Shown piece by piece: positions 36,261-47,344 of a stretch of 64,000 nt of DNA; the stretch's first letter is position 1, and each line of letters begins with the position of its first letter. The position numbers and the translations under genes were made by a program. Under the pieces are notes generated by a model. The model did no database searches. It had not been told where the DNA came from and saw only the letters and a program-made list of their open reading frames with translations. This DNA is from Taklimakanibacter albus (GTDB lineage Bacteria > Pseudomonadota > Alphaproteobacteria > Rhizobiales > Aestuariivirgaceae): positions 214,343-278,342 of the forward strand of contig NZ_JAENHL010000004.1 in assembly GCF_016595235.1 (NCBI RefSeq). Reading direction: 5' to 3'.

Positions 36261-36716
36261 TTAGTTGGTGATCGTGATCCGCGTGCCGCCCTTGCCATAT
36301 TGCTGGACGAGGCTGTAGAGCCGCGCCGCATTGCCGGGCGCCAGGCGGATGCAGCCATGCGACGCCGGACGGCCCAGCGCGCGCACATAACCCGTGCCGT
36401 GAATGGCGTAGCCGCCCTTGAAGAAGATCGAATGCGGCATCGGCGAATTGTCGTATTTGCGCGAGTAATGCATGCGCTTGAGCAGGAACGGCCGGTATGA
36501 GCCGCGCGGCGTCCAGTAGCCCGAACGCGCCGTCGAGACCCGCCAGGTGGCATAGGGCCAGCCATTGACGGAAACAGACATCGTCTGGCTTGAGATATCG
36601 ATCCGTACAGAGACCTTGGCCTCGGCGCTGGAGGTCATCACCAGGAGGCCCAGCAGCCCGGCGGCGGCAATCGAGGCGGCCGACCGGAGAAAACCGTTAC
36701 GCATACGCATGTTCAA
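36261..36716 (-). CDS. Periplasmic L,D-transpeptidase (YkuD domain)
   Basis: A 151-residue exported enzyme with one YkuD domain that makes 3-3 peptidoglycan cross-links or attaches proteins to peptidoglycan. Signal peptide of about 32 residues ending SAEA-K. The active-site motif is GYAIHGTG followed by SHGCIRL, with Ser119, His120, Gly121 and the nucleophile Cys122. It is short because it has nothing besides the catalytic domain. Convergent with the ROK gene (1 bp between stops). The 153 bp upstream of it, up to pncB, show no gene. Confidence 0.93.
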   Translation of the reverse strand: MNMRMRNGFLRSAASIAAAGLLGLLVMTSSAEAKVSVRIDISSQTMSVSVNGWPYATWRVSTARSGYWTPRGSYRPFLLKRMHYSRKYDNSPMPHSIFFKGGYAIHGTGYVRALGRPASHGCIRLAPGNAARLYSLVQQYGKGGTRITITN

Positions 36717-36869
36717 CCCCTAAAACACACTCAGCCGGGATTAGGAAAGCATGAAGCACTTCGGCCCGGCAATGGGCCCATCCTTCACTTCGGCGTGATT
36801 ATTCCTAGCCTGTTTCAGGCTGGAACGCATTGAAATTGCCGAAATATGTTTAAAAAGATCGTGGGCGGA

Positions 36870-38108
36870 TCAATCGAACAGGAATTCGCGCCCGACCTTG
36901 ACCCGTCTTACCCCGTCATAGGCGATGATGTCGGCCGTCGCATAGGTCTCTGACAAGGTCGCCGGCAGGAAGCTCCCTGTACCGACGATATCGAGCGGTG
37001 CCTTGGCCGCGCCCATGACCTGGCATTTCTGGGGATCGAAGCCGGACGAGCCGACGATCTGGGCATCGCGATAGCCCGCTTCGTCGAGCGCCAGGCGCGC
37101 ATGGATGATGGCGGCGACCGACACGCCTTTGCCGAACAGGATGCGGCGCACCTTGTCGACCAGTATATTGCCGGGATCGAGCTGGAAGGCGCGCCCGCCC
37201 AGAACCTGCTCGACGATGTTGTATTCGCCCGACACGCCGAGCCACTGGCCGACGCGCTCGACCGACTTCTCATAGTCGAGCCCTTCGGCGAACCGTCCGC
37301 CATGCGTGTCGAGCCGGACGCCGAAGGTCTTGCCCAGCTTGTCGAGCTTCGCTTCCTCGTAGAACCACTTGGCGCAGCGCAGGGAGTCGGTGATCTCCTC
37401 GCCCGTGTAATCGACGAGCGCGACAAGCGTCGTGGCGTCGGGGATCGTCGCCTGGAAGAGCTTCATCGCTTCCAGCACATCGCCGCCCGCATAACCGACG
37501 AGCGCATGCGGCATCGTCCCCATGCCGGCATCGGCGCCGAACAGAGGCGCGGTCAGATCCTGCGACGAGCCGATGAAGCCCTTCACCTTGGGATCGGCGC
37601 GCTTGGCGGCTTCGCTGCCGGTCGCCGCGCCATAGGCGGCAAGGATGTTCATCTCGGCGCCGCTCGCATGGCGCGCATGCATATCCATGAAGCCGGCGGT
37701 CGGGATGGCGCGGCACATCTCATAGGCGTTGTTGGCCGACACGCAGGGAATGCCGGTCTTCTGCAGCAGCAGCGTCTCGATCTCCGACAGCTTCGCCATC
37801 GAGCCGGTGATCTCCATCATCTTCTTTTCCGACGGCACCAGATCGCCTTCGTTGAAGAAGCGCTTCACCTTGGTGCCGGGCGCCAGCCGGTTGATGAGCC
37901 GGATGGTCGGCTCGAGGGCCGCCACCACGCGCCGGCGCATGAACACCGCGAAAGTGACCTCCGAATCGCCATGCGCCTTCACGATGCGCGACGTGTTGGT
38001 GAAATATTTGTCGGTCTGCACGTCGGTGGGACCGGCGCTCAGGCAGATGTCGACGATGCGGTCGAGAACCGCGTCGCGCTGGGCCGTCAGGGGAGTTCGC
38101 TGATCCAT
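36870..38108 (-). CDS. pncB: Nicotinate phosphoribosyltransferase
   Basis: NAD salvage enzyme of 412 residues making nicotinate mononucleotide from nicotinate and PRPP. Family landmarks: TDKYFTNTSRIVKAHGDSEVTFAVFMRR (substrate loop near residue 30), ETLLLQ near the middle, FIGSSQDLTAPLFGADAGMGTMPHALV (the GTxxH phosphate/His site), and the TIPDATTLVALVDYTGEE and VRLDTHGGR strands of the PRTase barrel. ATG 38108 (MDQRTPLTAQR) is the natural start; the frame stays open for 115 more codons upstream but only as antisense of the aldolase gene. Last gene of a zeta-aldolase-pncB series on this strand. A nicotinamide-using relative is a less likely alternative. Confidence 0.85.
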   Translation of the reverse strand: MDQRTPLTAQRDAVLDRIVDICLSAGPTDVQTDKYFTNTSRIVKAHGDSEVTFAVFMRRRVVAALEPTIRLINRLAPGTKVKRFFNEGDLVPSEKKMMEITGSMAKLSEIETLLLQKTGIPCVSANNAYEMCRAIPTAGFMDMHARHASGAEMNILAAYGAATGSEAAKRADPKVKGFIGSSQDLTAPLFGADAGMGTMPHALVGYAGGDVLEAMKLFQATIPDATTLVALVDYTGEEITDSLRCAKWFYEEAKLDKLGKTFGVRLDTHGGRFAEGLDYEKSVERVGQWLGVSGEYNIVEQVLGGRAFQLDPGNILVDKVRRILFGKGVSVAAIIHARLALDEAGYRDAQIVGSSGFDPQKCQVMGAAKAPLDIVGTGSFLPATLSETYATADIIAYDGVRRVKVGREFLFD

Positions 38109-38157
38109 GAGTTGCCTCTCTGCCAGCGGCGGAGTTTGGACGCTTAAGGACTGCCGG

Positions 38158-38925
38158 TCAAATCTTCGCGAGCTGATCCTGCAAGGCCTTGGCGCCCGCC
38201 GCCAAAAGGCCGACATCGGTGGCCGCGGCGATGAAACGGAAGCCATGACCGGCGAAGAAGGCGCAGGCCTCGGGCGAGCCGCCAAAGGCACCAGGCACCA
38301 GGCTGTTCTTTTTGGCCGCCGCCGCGATCGCCTTGATCGCCGCTTCGAGCTTGGGGATCTTGAGATCCTTGCCGAGACCGAAGCCGAGCGAGATCGACAG
38401 ATCGTTGGGACCGACAAAGAGACCATCGAGGCCCGGCGTCGAAGCGATGGCATCGAGATTGCCGAGCGCCTCCTCGGTCTCGATCATGGCGAAGATCATG
38501 GTGCGGCTGTTGGCTTCCTTCAGATAGTCGGCCGGCACCGTGCCCGCCGCCTGGACCGCCGCATAGCCGCCCCAGCTGCGCATGCCCATGGGCGCGTATT
38601 TCGCCGCCTTGACCACCGCTTCCGCCTGCGCCCTGGTATTCACCATCGGCACGATGACGGCGGTGGCGCCGGCATCGAGCGCTTGGCCGATGAGGCCCGG
38701 ATCGTTCCACAGGATGCGCAGGACCAGCGGCTTGCCGCTGGCGGTGATCGCCGGCGACATCGAGGCCACGTCGGTGAAACCGGCGAGGCCGTGCTGCATG
38801 TCGATGCATACCGCCTCATAGGGCAGTCTTGCCATCTGCCCTGCGACAATTGCGCCCGGAAAGGTCATCCAGGAGAAATAGAAGGGATCCGCCTTGGCGA
38901 GCCTGCCCCTGAGATCGCTGGCCAT
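38158..38925 (-). CDS. HpcH/HpaI-family aldolase
   Basis: Class II, metal-dependent 2-oxo-acid aldolase of 255 residues. It has YEAVCIDMQHGLAGF (the catalytic Asp/His start), TAVIVPMVNTRAQAEAVVKAAKYAPMGMRSWGG, MIFAMIETEEALGNLDAI (metal Glu) and LDGLFVGPNDLSISLG (second metal Asp), all typical of HpaI/GarL. It cleaves 4-hydroxy-2-oxo acids to pyruvate and an aldehyde; the aldehyde partner is unknown. ATG 38925 starts MASDLRGRL. It sits 7 bp after the zeta-subunit gene and 49 bp before pncB. Confidence 0.88.
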   Translation of the reverse strand: MASDLRGRLAKADPFYFSWMTFPGAIVAGQMARLPYEAVCIDMQHGLAGFTDVASMSPAITASGKPLVLRILWNDPGLIGQALDAGATAVIVPMVNTRAQAEAVVKAAKYAPMGMRSWGGYAAVQAAGTVPADYLKEANSRTMIFAMIETEEALGNLDAIASTPGLDGLFVGPNDLSISLGFGLGKDLKIPKLEAAIKAIAAAAKKNSLVPGAFGGSPEACAFFAGHGFRFIAAATDVGLLAAGAKALQDQLAKI

Positions 38926-38932
38926 TGGAACC

Positions 38933-39256
38933 TCAGGCGTCCGACTGCAGCTGCTGCAGGGCTTTTCCGAAAAGCTCGTCCATGGTGCGGCGGATCTGAT
39001 GATCCGACTGCTCGACCTTCTTGGCGTCGAAATCCTTGCGGATCTTGCGGAATACGTCGTCGTCGCCCGCTTCCTCGAAGTCGGAGGCGACCACGGCCTT
39101 GACATAGGCGTCAGCCTCGGCGCCTGAAATCCCCAGCTTTTCCGCCGCCCACTGGCCGAGAAGCTTGTTGCGCCGTGCCGTCGCCCGGAACTTCATTTCC
39201 TCGTCAAGGGCGAATTTCCGCTCAAAACCTTCCTCGCGCTTGTCGAACGTTGTCAT
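38933..39256 (-). CDS. F1-ATPase inhibitor zeta subunit (DUF1476)
   Basis: A 107-residue helical protein, the alphaproteobacterial inhibitor that blocks ATP hydrolysis by F1-ATPase. The start MTTFDKREEGFERKFALDEEMKFRATARRNKLLGQWAAEKLG is diagnostic; the N-terminal stretch inserts into the catalytic interface. ATG 39256 is used because this conserved block begins there; 22 extra codons upstream are not conserved. It is divergent from purC across a 255-bp gap in which I see only promoter-like AT-rich stretches and no gene. Confidence 0.93.
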   Translation of the reverse strand: MTTFDKREEGFERKFALDEEMKFRATARRNKLLGQWAAEKLGISGAEADAYVKAVVASDFEEAGDDDVFRKIRKDFDAKKVEQSDHQIRRTMDELFGKALQQLQSDA

Positions 39257-39511
39257 TCCGGTGCTCCCAAATAGGATTATGTACAAATCACGCTGCCGGA
39301 TGAGATAGCGGCTGCCCGCCCCCAAATCAACCGCGCTTGATTATCGGGGTCTGTCGGGCTAGGTCCATTGTGCAGCGCACCCCCAGGCATTATGTTTGGG
39401 CCATGGCGGCAAGCTTTGAGTCGCATAACTTCTCGATATTGGTGGCGTAAGGACCCCTTGCGGACGTAATTTGCGAGGGTATCAAGGGTTTTCTGGATGA
39501 GGATTGTGAAT

Positions 39512-40285
39512 ATGAACACCAGGCGCACCCGCATTTATGAGGGCAAGGCCAAGATCCTGTATGAAGGGCCTGAGCCCGGAACCTTGATCGTTCACTACAA
39601 GGACGATGCAACTGCCTTCAATGCCCAGAAAAAGGCCGTCATCGACGGCAAAGGTGTGCTCAACAACCGCATCTCCGAGATGATTTTCACCAGGCTCAAC
39701 GAGCTGGGTCTGCCGACCCATTTCCTCAAGCGCCTCAATATGCGCGAGCAGCTTGTCCGCGAAGTCGAGATCATCCCGCTCGAGGTGGTGGTGCGCAATG
39801 TCGCCGCGGGCTCGCTGTCGAAGCGCCTCGGCATCGAGGAAGGCACCGCCCTTCCCCGCTCGATCATCGAATTCTATTACAAGAAGGACGAGCTCAACGA
39901 CCCGATGGTGTCGGAAGAGCACATCACCGCGTTCAACTGGGCGACGCCCCAGGAGATCGACGACATGATGCATCTCGCCATCCGCATCAACGACTTCATG
40001 TCCGGCCTCTTCCTCGGCATCGGCATCAAGCTTGTCGACTTCAAGATCGAGTTCGGCCGTCTCTACGAGAACGACATGATGCGTATCGTGCTCGCCGACG
40101 AGATCAGCCCCGATTCCTGCCGCCTGTGGGACATCAAGACCCAGGACAAGCTCGACAAGGACCGCTTCCGCCGTGACATGGGCGGCCTCGTCGAAGCCTA
40201 CCAGGAAGTGGCCAAGCGCCTCGGCATCATGCCGGAGCTCGCCGAGCCCGAGCGTTCGCGTCCGCAGCTCGTGAAGAGCGACTGA
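39512..40285 (+). CDS. purC: SAICAR synthase (phosphoribosylaminoimidazole-succinocarboxamide synthase)
   Basis: Purine enzyme of 257 residues joining CAIR and aspartate with ATP to give [22 protein letters not shown] at the N terminus forms the ATP-binding strand; [15 protein letters not shown] and [12 protein letters not shown] are the two PROSITE-type signatures. ATG 39512 lies 6-7 bases after TGAGGA; ATG 39497 would add five residues. First gene of the purC-purS...purQ-purL group; purS follows after a repeat of about 50 bp. Confidence 0.96.
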   Translation: MNTRRTRIYEGKAKILYEGPEPGTLIVHYKDDATAFNAQKKAVIDGKGVLNNRISEMIFTRLNELGLPTHFLKRLNMREQLVREVEIIPLEVVVRNVAAGSLSKRLGIEEGTALPRSIIEFYYKKDELNDPMVSEEHITAFNWATPQEIDDMMHLAIRINDFMSGLFLGIGIKLVDFKIEFGRLYENDMMRIVLADEISPDSCRLWDIKTQDKLDKDRFRRDMGGLVEAYQEVAKRLGIMPELAEPERSRPQLVKSD

Positions 40286-40290
40286 ACATC

Positions 40291-40343
40291 CCCTCCTCCT
40301 TCCCCGCTTGCGGGGAAGGTGGCGCTCAGCGCCGGATGGGGTG
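40291..40343. repeat. REP-like element with two hairpins between purC and purS
   Basis: Perfect 10-bp stem CCTTCCCCGC (40298-40307) with GCGGGGAAGG (40310-40319), loop of two T, followed by a second stem GGCGCT/AGCGCC (40321-40333) and GGATGGGGTG. Elements with the same two-stem plan occur at 62860-62923 and 62994-63057. Inside an operon it could tune the purC/purS transcript ratio. Confidence 0.75.
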
Positions 40344-40371
40344 AGGCAGCAGACTATTTCCGCGAGGAACA

Positions 40372-40611
40372 ATGAAAGCCAAGATCAAGGTGACACTGAA
40401 GAACGGCGTGCTCGATCCGCAGGGCAAGGCCATCGAGGGCGCGCTCGGCTCCCTCGGCTTCTCCGGCATCGAGCATGTCCGCCAGGGCAAATATTTTGAG
40501 ATCGATCTCAAGAACACCGACAAGGCGAAAGCCAAGGCCGAGCTCGATGACATTTGCCGCAAGCTGCTCGCCAACACCGTCATCGAGAATTACGAGATCG
40601 AGCTCGCCTGA
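40372..40611 (+). CDS. purS: FGAM synthase subunit PurS
   Basis: Small subunit, 79 residues, of the three-part formylglycinamide ribonucleotide amidotransferase (PurS-PurQ-PurL); it bridges the glutaminase and synthase and helps ammonia transfer. MKAKIKVTLKNGVLDPQGKAIEGALGSLGF and VRQGKYFEIDL are typical. ATG 40372 follows GAGGAAC. PurQ normally starts immediately downstream, but here about 2.4 kb of minus-strand DUF3592-like genes intervene. Confidence 0.95.
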   Translation: MKAKIKVTLKNGVLDPQGKAIEGALGSLGFSGIEHVRQGKYFEIDLKNTDKAKAKAELDDICRKLLANTVIENYEIELA

Positions 40612-40639
40612 TCGAGGCGGGCTCACACGCCTCGCTCTC

Positions 40640-41197
40640 CTATTGGCGCTCAAAATCCGGCAGGTGGACGAAGAGCGCGCAGCCTAACCCCAGCAGGCCT
40701 ATGACGATTACGCTGAGCACGGTACCTTTGTGTCCGACCTCGCTCGCATAGTCCACTTTGTCTGGTCGACGGGGATTGTAACGCACGGGGACGGACCTTC
40801 CCACCCTCCAAACAAAGCTGGAGTCTATGGACCATGTATCGACAATAGCGCGGGTTTTGCGGCCCGGCTCCGGCTCGTAGATCACCCAAACATCGCTTGA
40901 AGTGCCATCTTTTCGATAGCCATCCGCGATAAGTTCCTTCACCTCCTCGGCGTTGCAATCCACATACTTTCTTTTGTACTTGGGAGCCTTCACCCGGATG
41001 ATGCGTCGCTTGGCATAGACGCATTTCGTCTCGATCGAACTGATCACGGCGTTCGCGGTTTGCCGCGTGAGCGCCTTATAGTAGCTATGTCCTACATAGG
41101 CCGTAACGGCTGACAGCCCGATGAAGACGACCAGAATGGTCCGTGCCGCCGATTGCAGCAACCAGAACAATAGCGCGCTGGCCCAAAGATTCCACAT
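40640..41197 (-). CDS. DUF3592-like bitopic membrane protein, paralogue 1 (intact)
   Basis: A 185-residue protein with a membrane helix near each end (about 5-30 and 157-177) and a central extracytoplasmic domain of roughly 110 residues. The domain has two Cys (ETKCVYAKRR ... YVDCNAEE), then IADGYRKDG, VWVIYEPEPGRKTRAIV and GRSVPVRYNPRRPDKVDY, which recur in three neighbouring paralogues. I assign it to DUF3592-like proteins from the G-x-x-V-x-V-x-Y-N-P block; confidence in the family name is modest. ATG 41197 begins MWNLWAS just before the first helix; a TTG eight codons earlier is unlikely. Antisense to the pur operon; function unknown. Confidence 0.65.
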   Translation of the reverse strand: MWNLWASALLFWLLQSAARTILVVFIGLSAVTAYVGHSYYKALTRQTANAVISSIETKCVYAKRRIIRVKAPKYKRKYVDCNAEEVKELIADGYRKDGTSSDVWVIYEPEPGRKTRAIVDTWSIDSSFVWRVGRSVPVRYNPRRPDKVDYASEVGHKGTVLSVIVIGLLGLGCALFVHLPDFERQ

Positions 41198-41335
41198 GAT
41201 GGACCCTGAACACCTCGACAAGGCTTGACGCTACCGTCTCATATTGAACTGTGCGGATCGAATAGCGTCGAAACCTGATATGGTTGCTGATCCGCTACCG
41301 CGAATGCTCAAAGCGGTCGAGCGTGTCCGGATGGC

Positions 41336-41883
41336 TTAGTCGGATGTACCCTTCCCATCACCTTCATATGTGATGAAGGCGATGAGGCATGCGAGGAGCA
41401 GAGCGCCAAGAATAAAACCCAGGATGACGACGGGCGCTTTTCCCGATCCGGTGACCAATTCGGCCTCGTTGGGCGAAAAGGGAGAATAGCGGATTTGAAT
41501 GACGTTACCCGGACGGAGAGTGCTCACGCTCTGCCACCAAGGCTTCAGAGTTGCGGAGGCCTTTCTCCCGGGTTGCGCTTCATAAACCGCCGTGATGAGC
41601 GCTTCTCTGTCGGGCTCAAGCTTGTAACCGTCAGCATGAGTCCCGCCGCGGTCGCCTCTGAATCCGCACCGCAGCTCAGATACTTTCTTATTGTCGATCG
41701 ACGCCCGCTTTTCTTTGCATAGACGCAGATCGGCTTGATGGAAGTCACCACGGCCGGAACATGGGGCCAGACCAGATATTTGTAGGAATTGTAAAAGATG
41801 AGGCCGACGAGAACCACCACTGTGATCGCGATCAGGCCGATCATCCGATCGACAAAATAGCGCATTGCTGGGCTTCTCATCAA
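41336..41883 (-). pseudogene. DUF3592-like paralogue 3, broken by a one-base frameshift
   Basis: Same architecture as its neighbours but in two frames. The first frame starts at ATG 41883 (overlapping the stop of paralogue 2 by 4 bp) and runs through PICVYAKKSGRRSTIRKYLSCGADSEATAAGL; it then leaves the family alignment and stops at about 41545. The second frame continues the family: ADGYKLEPDREALITAVYEAQPGRKASATL ... LRPGNVIQIRYSPFSPNEAEL, then a C-terminal membrane helix, ending at 41336. Restoring one base near 41634-41640 (between the codons for GL and ADGY) would reconnect the protein. Mutation or sequencing error cannot be separated here. Confidence 0.65.
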
Positions 41884-42395
41884 TGCCGCTTGAGCAACAA
41901 ATATCCGCTGCCCGTCAGAACAACAACGAAAAGCGCAACGACGAAACCTTTCCGATCCGGATCGGCCGCATATTCAGCGCGGCTGGGGGTGCCGGGGTTG
42001 TAGCGCACACGCACATGCATACCGACGCCGAGCGCGCCGGCGCCCTCGGGCCGCGAGCTCAGGGTTGCGTAGGTCTTCCGCCCGGGCTCCGTTTCATAGA
42101 CGAGCCACATCGTATCGGAGATGCCTTGATAGGCATAGCCGTCCGCGACCAGCCTGGCCGCGTCTTGCTTGGCGTCGCAATTCACATATTCGGTGTAGCC
42201 ACTGCGTCGCCAGCCGTCCTTGTAGTAAACGCAGCTCGGCTCGATCCTGTCGACGACGGCTTCGGCGGTAGGCCAGAAAAAATACTTGTAGTGACTATAG
42301 GCGGAGCTCGCCGCGAGAAAGAAGGCAAGGGCCCCACCCATCCACGGCAGATTATCTCGCAGATCCTTGCGTATCTTGGCTCTGAAGCGCACCAT
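41880..42395 (-). CDS. DUF3592-like bitopic membrane protein, paralogue 2 (intact)
   Basis: A 171-residue protein, paralogous to the other three in this array: N-terminal helix (about 18-33), Cys pair 18 residues apart (EPSCVYYKDGWRRS ... YVNCDAKQ), LVADGYAYQGISDTMWLVYETEPGRKTYATL, GMHVRVRYNPGTPSRAEY and a C-terminal helix (about 149-166). ATG 42395. The start of paralogue 3 overlaps its stop (ATGA), so the array reads as an operon on the minus strand. Cys spacing suggests a periplasmic disulfide. No known function. Confidence 0.65.
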   Translation of the reverse strand: MVRFRAKIRKDLRDNLPWMGGALAFFLAASSAYSHYKYFFWPTAEAVVDRIEPSCVYYKDGWRRSGYTEYVNCDAKQDAARLVADGYAYQGISDTMWLVYETEPGRKTYATLSSRPEGAGALGVGMHVRVRYNPGTPSRAEYAADPDRKGFVVALFVVVLTGSGYLLLKRH

Positions 42396-42455
42396 CCCTT
42401 CCGTTAGATAAGCATCTGCACCGCCCCACGCAACCGGGACCGACCAGCCACCTCT

Positions 42456-42973
42456 TCAATCGCGCGCGCGATCCGCATTTTGCCGTGCCAGCTTACGTCG
42501 CAAGTAGTACCAACCATAGGCCCCGATCACCGCCGCCGCGCCGAGGGCGATGAGCCCTTGCGTGCCATCTGGCGCAAGGGCCAGTTCGGAACTGCCGGGT
42601 GTCATGGGAGAAAGTCTTATGCGAATCGTACTGCCCGACTCCACCTGCGAGGCGTCCTTCAGAAAGGGATCGAGTGTCGTATGCACCTTCTGTCCCGACG
42701 GGGCCTCATAGACCGCCTCGATTCGAAGCCGTTTGACGTCGCCTGGCTCGAATCCCTCGGCAATCAGCCGCGCGGCTTCATCCTGATTGTCGCAGAAAGG
42801 GTGCCTGGACTGGCGGGTAAATGAACGCCCTCTTGAAAAAGGCAGGTTTCCCGGGTGGAAAGGACGGTCGCGGTTATTTCCGGCCAGAAGTAAGATTTGT
42901 AAAAGTCATATGCTGTCTTACCGGCTAGGAACACCGAGACGCAGAAGAATACGACAATGAGCTTCTCGCGCAT
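42456..42973 (-). pseudogene. DUF3592-like paralogue 4, broken by a one-base frameshift in a homopolymer
   Basis: Starts at ATG 42973 with MREKLIVVFFCVSVFLAGKTAYDF (membrane helix), FWPEITATVLSTRETCLF, then shifts frame at a run of five A (42836-42840; T5 in the coding strand). The continuing frame reads SRGRSFTRQSRHPFCDNQDEAARLIAEGFEPGD ... LRIEAVYEAPSGQKVHTTL, SGSTIRIRLSPMTPGSSEL and a C-terminal helix, ending at 42456. One extra T (T6) would restore it. In the present frame translation ends about 27 codons after the shift. First gene of the array on this strand. Confidence 0.65.
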
Positions 42974-43048
42974 CAAAAAAGCTTTTGAACGGCCGGGAAA
43001 TTCGCTATTCAGCCCCCTTAGACCAATAGCGGCCCGAGCAATATAGCC

Positions 43049-43711
43049 ATGAAATCCGCCGTCGTCCTCTTCCCCGGCATCAACCGCGAGCGCGATATGG
43101 CGCGCGCACTTGAAGCCGTCACCGGCCACAAGCCCGTCATCGTCTGGCATACCGAGACGACACTGCCCAAGGTCGACCTCGTCGCCGTGCCGGGCGGCTT
43201 CTCCTATGGCGACTATCTGCGCTGCGGCGCCATCGCGGCCCGCTCGCCGATCATGACCGATATCCGCGCCAAGGCAGAAAAAGGCCTTAAGGTTCTGGGC
43301 GTCTGCAACGGCTTTCAGATCATCGCGGAAGCGGGCCTCCTGCCCGGCGCCCTTCTGCGCAATGCCGGCCTCAAATTCGTCTGCCGCGAGGTGAAGCTGA
43401 AAGTCGAGAATACCGACACCTTCTTCACCAACCGGATGAAGAAGGGCGCGGTGGTGCGCTGCCCGGTCGCTCATGGCGAAGGCAATTACATCTGCGACGA
43501 TGAAACACTGAAAGCGCTCGAGGGCGAGAACCGCGTCGTCTTCCGCTATGCCGAGGGCACCAATCCGAACGGCGCCATGAACGACATCGCCGGCATCACC
43601 AACCGGGAGCGCAATGTCATCGGCATGATGCCGCATCCCGAGAACATGATCGAACCGCTGCACGGCAACAGCGATTGCCGTCCCCTGTTCGAGAGCCTGC
43701 TCGCGGCGTGA
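43049..43711 (+). CDS. purQ: FGAM synthase glutaminase subunit PurQ
   Basis: Class I glutamine amidotransferase, 220 residues, releasing ammonia for the PurL reaction. Triad: Cys86 in LGVCNGFQ, His and Glu in GMMPHPENM near residue 199-201. The N terminus [15 protein letters not shown] has Ile where most homologues have Ser. Start ATG 43049 is 75 bp past the first DUF3592-like gene on the opposite strand, so its own promoter must lie in or near that array. Overlaps the GST gene by 4 bp (GTGA). Confidence 0.95.
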   Translation: MKSAVVLFPGINRERDMARALEAVTGHKPVIVWHTETTLPKVDLVAVPGGFSYGDYLRCGAIAARSPIMTDIRAKAEKGLKVLGVCNGFQIIAEAGLLPGALLRNAGLKFVCREVKLKVENTDTFFTNRMKKGAVVRCPVAHGEGNYICDDETLKALEGENRVVFRYAEGTNPNGAMNDIAGITNRERNVIGMMPHPENMIEPLHGNSDCRPLFESLLAA

Positions 43712-44343
43712 GCGCCGAGGTCACCCTCTACGGCGCTCGCTACAGCGTCTATGTGCGCGCCGCGCTGATGGCGCTCGAGAGCAAGGGCGTCTCCTACGAT
43801 CTCGTTCCGGTCGACATCTTCTCGGGCGCCGACGATCTCGCGGCCTATCGCGAGATCCATCCTTTCGGCCGCATCCCGGCTCTGCGCGACGGCGACTTCA
43901 TTCTTTATGAGACCGCCGCCATCAACCGCTACATCGATGAGGGTTTTCTGGGGCCGCGCCTGCAACCGGCGGAAACCCAGAGCCGCGCGCGCATGACCCA
44001 GATCATGTCGATGACCGATTCCTACGCCTATCGGCCGCTGGTCTGGGACGTCTATGTCGAACGCGTCTCCAACCCGCAGGAAGGCAAACCCACCGACGAG
44101 GCGCTGATCTCAGCCGCTCTGCCCAAGGCACGAACTTATCTCAAGGCCCTGCATTATCTCATGGGCCGCCAGGCTTTCCTGGCCGATGAGACGCCGACGC
44201 TCGCCGATTTCCACGCCGCGCCGGTGTTCGCCTATTTCCTCGAGGCGGCGGAAGGCCGCGCCGTCCTGGCGGAATTTCCGCGCGTCCAGAACTGGTGGTC
44301 GCGCATCCAGGCGACCGACGCCTTCAAGCGCGCGCACGCATGA
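43708..44343 (+). CDS. Glutathione S-transferase family protein
   Basis: A 211-residue GST with a thioredoxin-like N domain ([65 protein letters not shown]: cis-Pro in RIPAL and Glu in YETAAI) and a helical C domain ([18 protein letters not shown]). Start is a GTG at 43708 whose last two bases belong to the purQ stop, giving translational coupling; the family start supports it. Its substrate is unknown; it may just ride with the purine operon. Confidence 0.88.
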   Translation: MSAEVTLYGARYSVYVRAALMALESKGVSYDLVPVDIFSGADDLAAYREIHPFGRIPALRDGDFILYETAAINRYIDEGFLGPRLQPAETQSRARMTQIMSMTDSYAYRPLVWDVYVERVSNPQEGKPTDEALISAALPKARTYLKALHYLMGRQAFLADETPTLADFHAAPVFAYFLEAAEGRAVLAEFPRVQNWWSRIQATDAFKRAHA

Positions 44344-44993
44344 GGCCGACGCTCGGCAGATATCTCGCGCTTCTGGGCCTCCTCATCGGCGCCGGCACCC
44401 TCCTCGCCCAGTTCGCGCTCACAATGTCCTTATCGCAGGCCAACGGCCGCACCGTGCTGGGATCGGTGATCTTTTTCTTCAGCTTCTTCACCATTCTCAG
44501 CAACCTGCTGGCGGCTTCCTGCTTCGCCGCTTTCGCCTTCCCCGGCTGCCGGCACGTCGCCGTCTTCCGCGCACCTAAGGTCGCGACCGCCATCGCGCTT
44601 TATATGCTGGTGGTCGCCGCCATCTATATCGCCATCCTCGAGGGCCTATGGGCGCCCCAGGGCCTCATGCGTGTCCTCGACACGCTTCTCCATTATGTGA
44701 TGCCGGCTCTCTTCCTCGTCTTCTGGGTGGCGTTCGTGCCCAAGGGCGGCACCGCCTATGCCGATATTCCCGGATTTCTCGCCTTTCCGGCGCTTTATGG
44801 CGCCTATGTCATGATCCGCGGCGCCCTCACCGGCGACTATCCCTATCCGATCCTCGATGCCGGTACGCTGGGCTACCCCGCGGCGCTCGCCAATATGGCC
44901 GCCATTCTGGCCCTTTTCCTGATTCTCGGGCTGGCTTTCATCGCCGTCGACCGCTGGGCCGGAAAACGGGCCGGAACCGCCTCATCCGTTTGA
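44340..44993 (+). CDS. Pr6Pr-family multi-pass membrane protein
   Basis: A 217-residue integral membrane protein with about six hydrophobic helices (for example 8-28, 40-65, 78-98, 108-128, 145-160, 185-207). Motifs [40 protein letters not shown] and [19 protein letters not shown] match what is called the Pr6Pr family. Function unknown. ATG 44340 overlaps the GST stop by 4 bp, so purQ, GST and this gene are coupled in series, and purL follows after 77 bp. Confidence 0.82.
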   Translation: MRPTLGRYLALLGLLIGAGTLLAQFALTMSLSQANGRTVLGSVIFFFSFFTILSNLLAASCFAAFAFPGCRHVAVFRAPKVATAIALYMLVVAAIYIAILEGLWAPQGLMRVLDTLLHYVMPALFLVFWVAFVPKGGTAYADIPGFLAFPALYGAYVMIRGALTGDYPYPILDAGTLGYPAALANMAAILALFLILGLAFIAVDRWAGKRAGTASSV

Positions 44994-45070
44994 GCTTTTT
45001 CGCGTGTTGTTATCCCCAGCCAAGCCCGCTAAAGCACGTCCTTCCCGTCACGCCCGTATCAGCCAAGGCC

Positions 45071-47275
<2,205 letters not shown>

Positions 47276-47318
47276 GCATCGGCCCGAAAAGCTGCAGACT
47301 TTTCGGATAAGCCGGTGC
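47276..47318. repeat. REP-like palindrome after purL
   Basis: Palindrome with outer arms GCATCGGC / GCCGGTGC and a perfect inner stem CCGAAAAG / CTTTTCGG around CTGCAGA. It begins on the base after the purL stop codon. The same GCATCGGCCCGAAAAG half appears at the right edge of the window (63961), and the element at 5509 shares the plan. Confidence 0.75.
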
Positions 47319-47344
47319 GAGAAACGATGAAGGAGACCTGAAGC

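Noticed and set aside
39257-39511. Possible RNA gene between zeta and purC
   Set aside because: I could not fold a convincing tRNA or riboswitch; the stretch most likely only holds the divergent promoters.
42836-42840. Programmed frameshift at the T5 run of paralogue 4
   Set aside because: A run of five is too short for efficient slippage and there is no heptameric slippery site; the neighbour paralogue is shifted at a non-homopolymer site, so decay or error is more likely.
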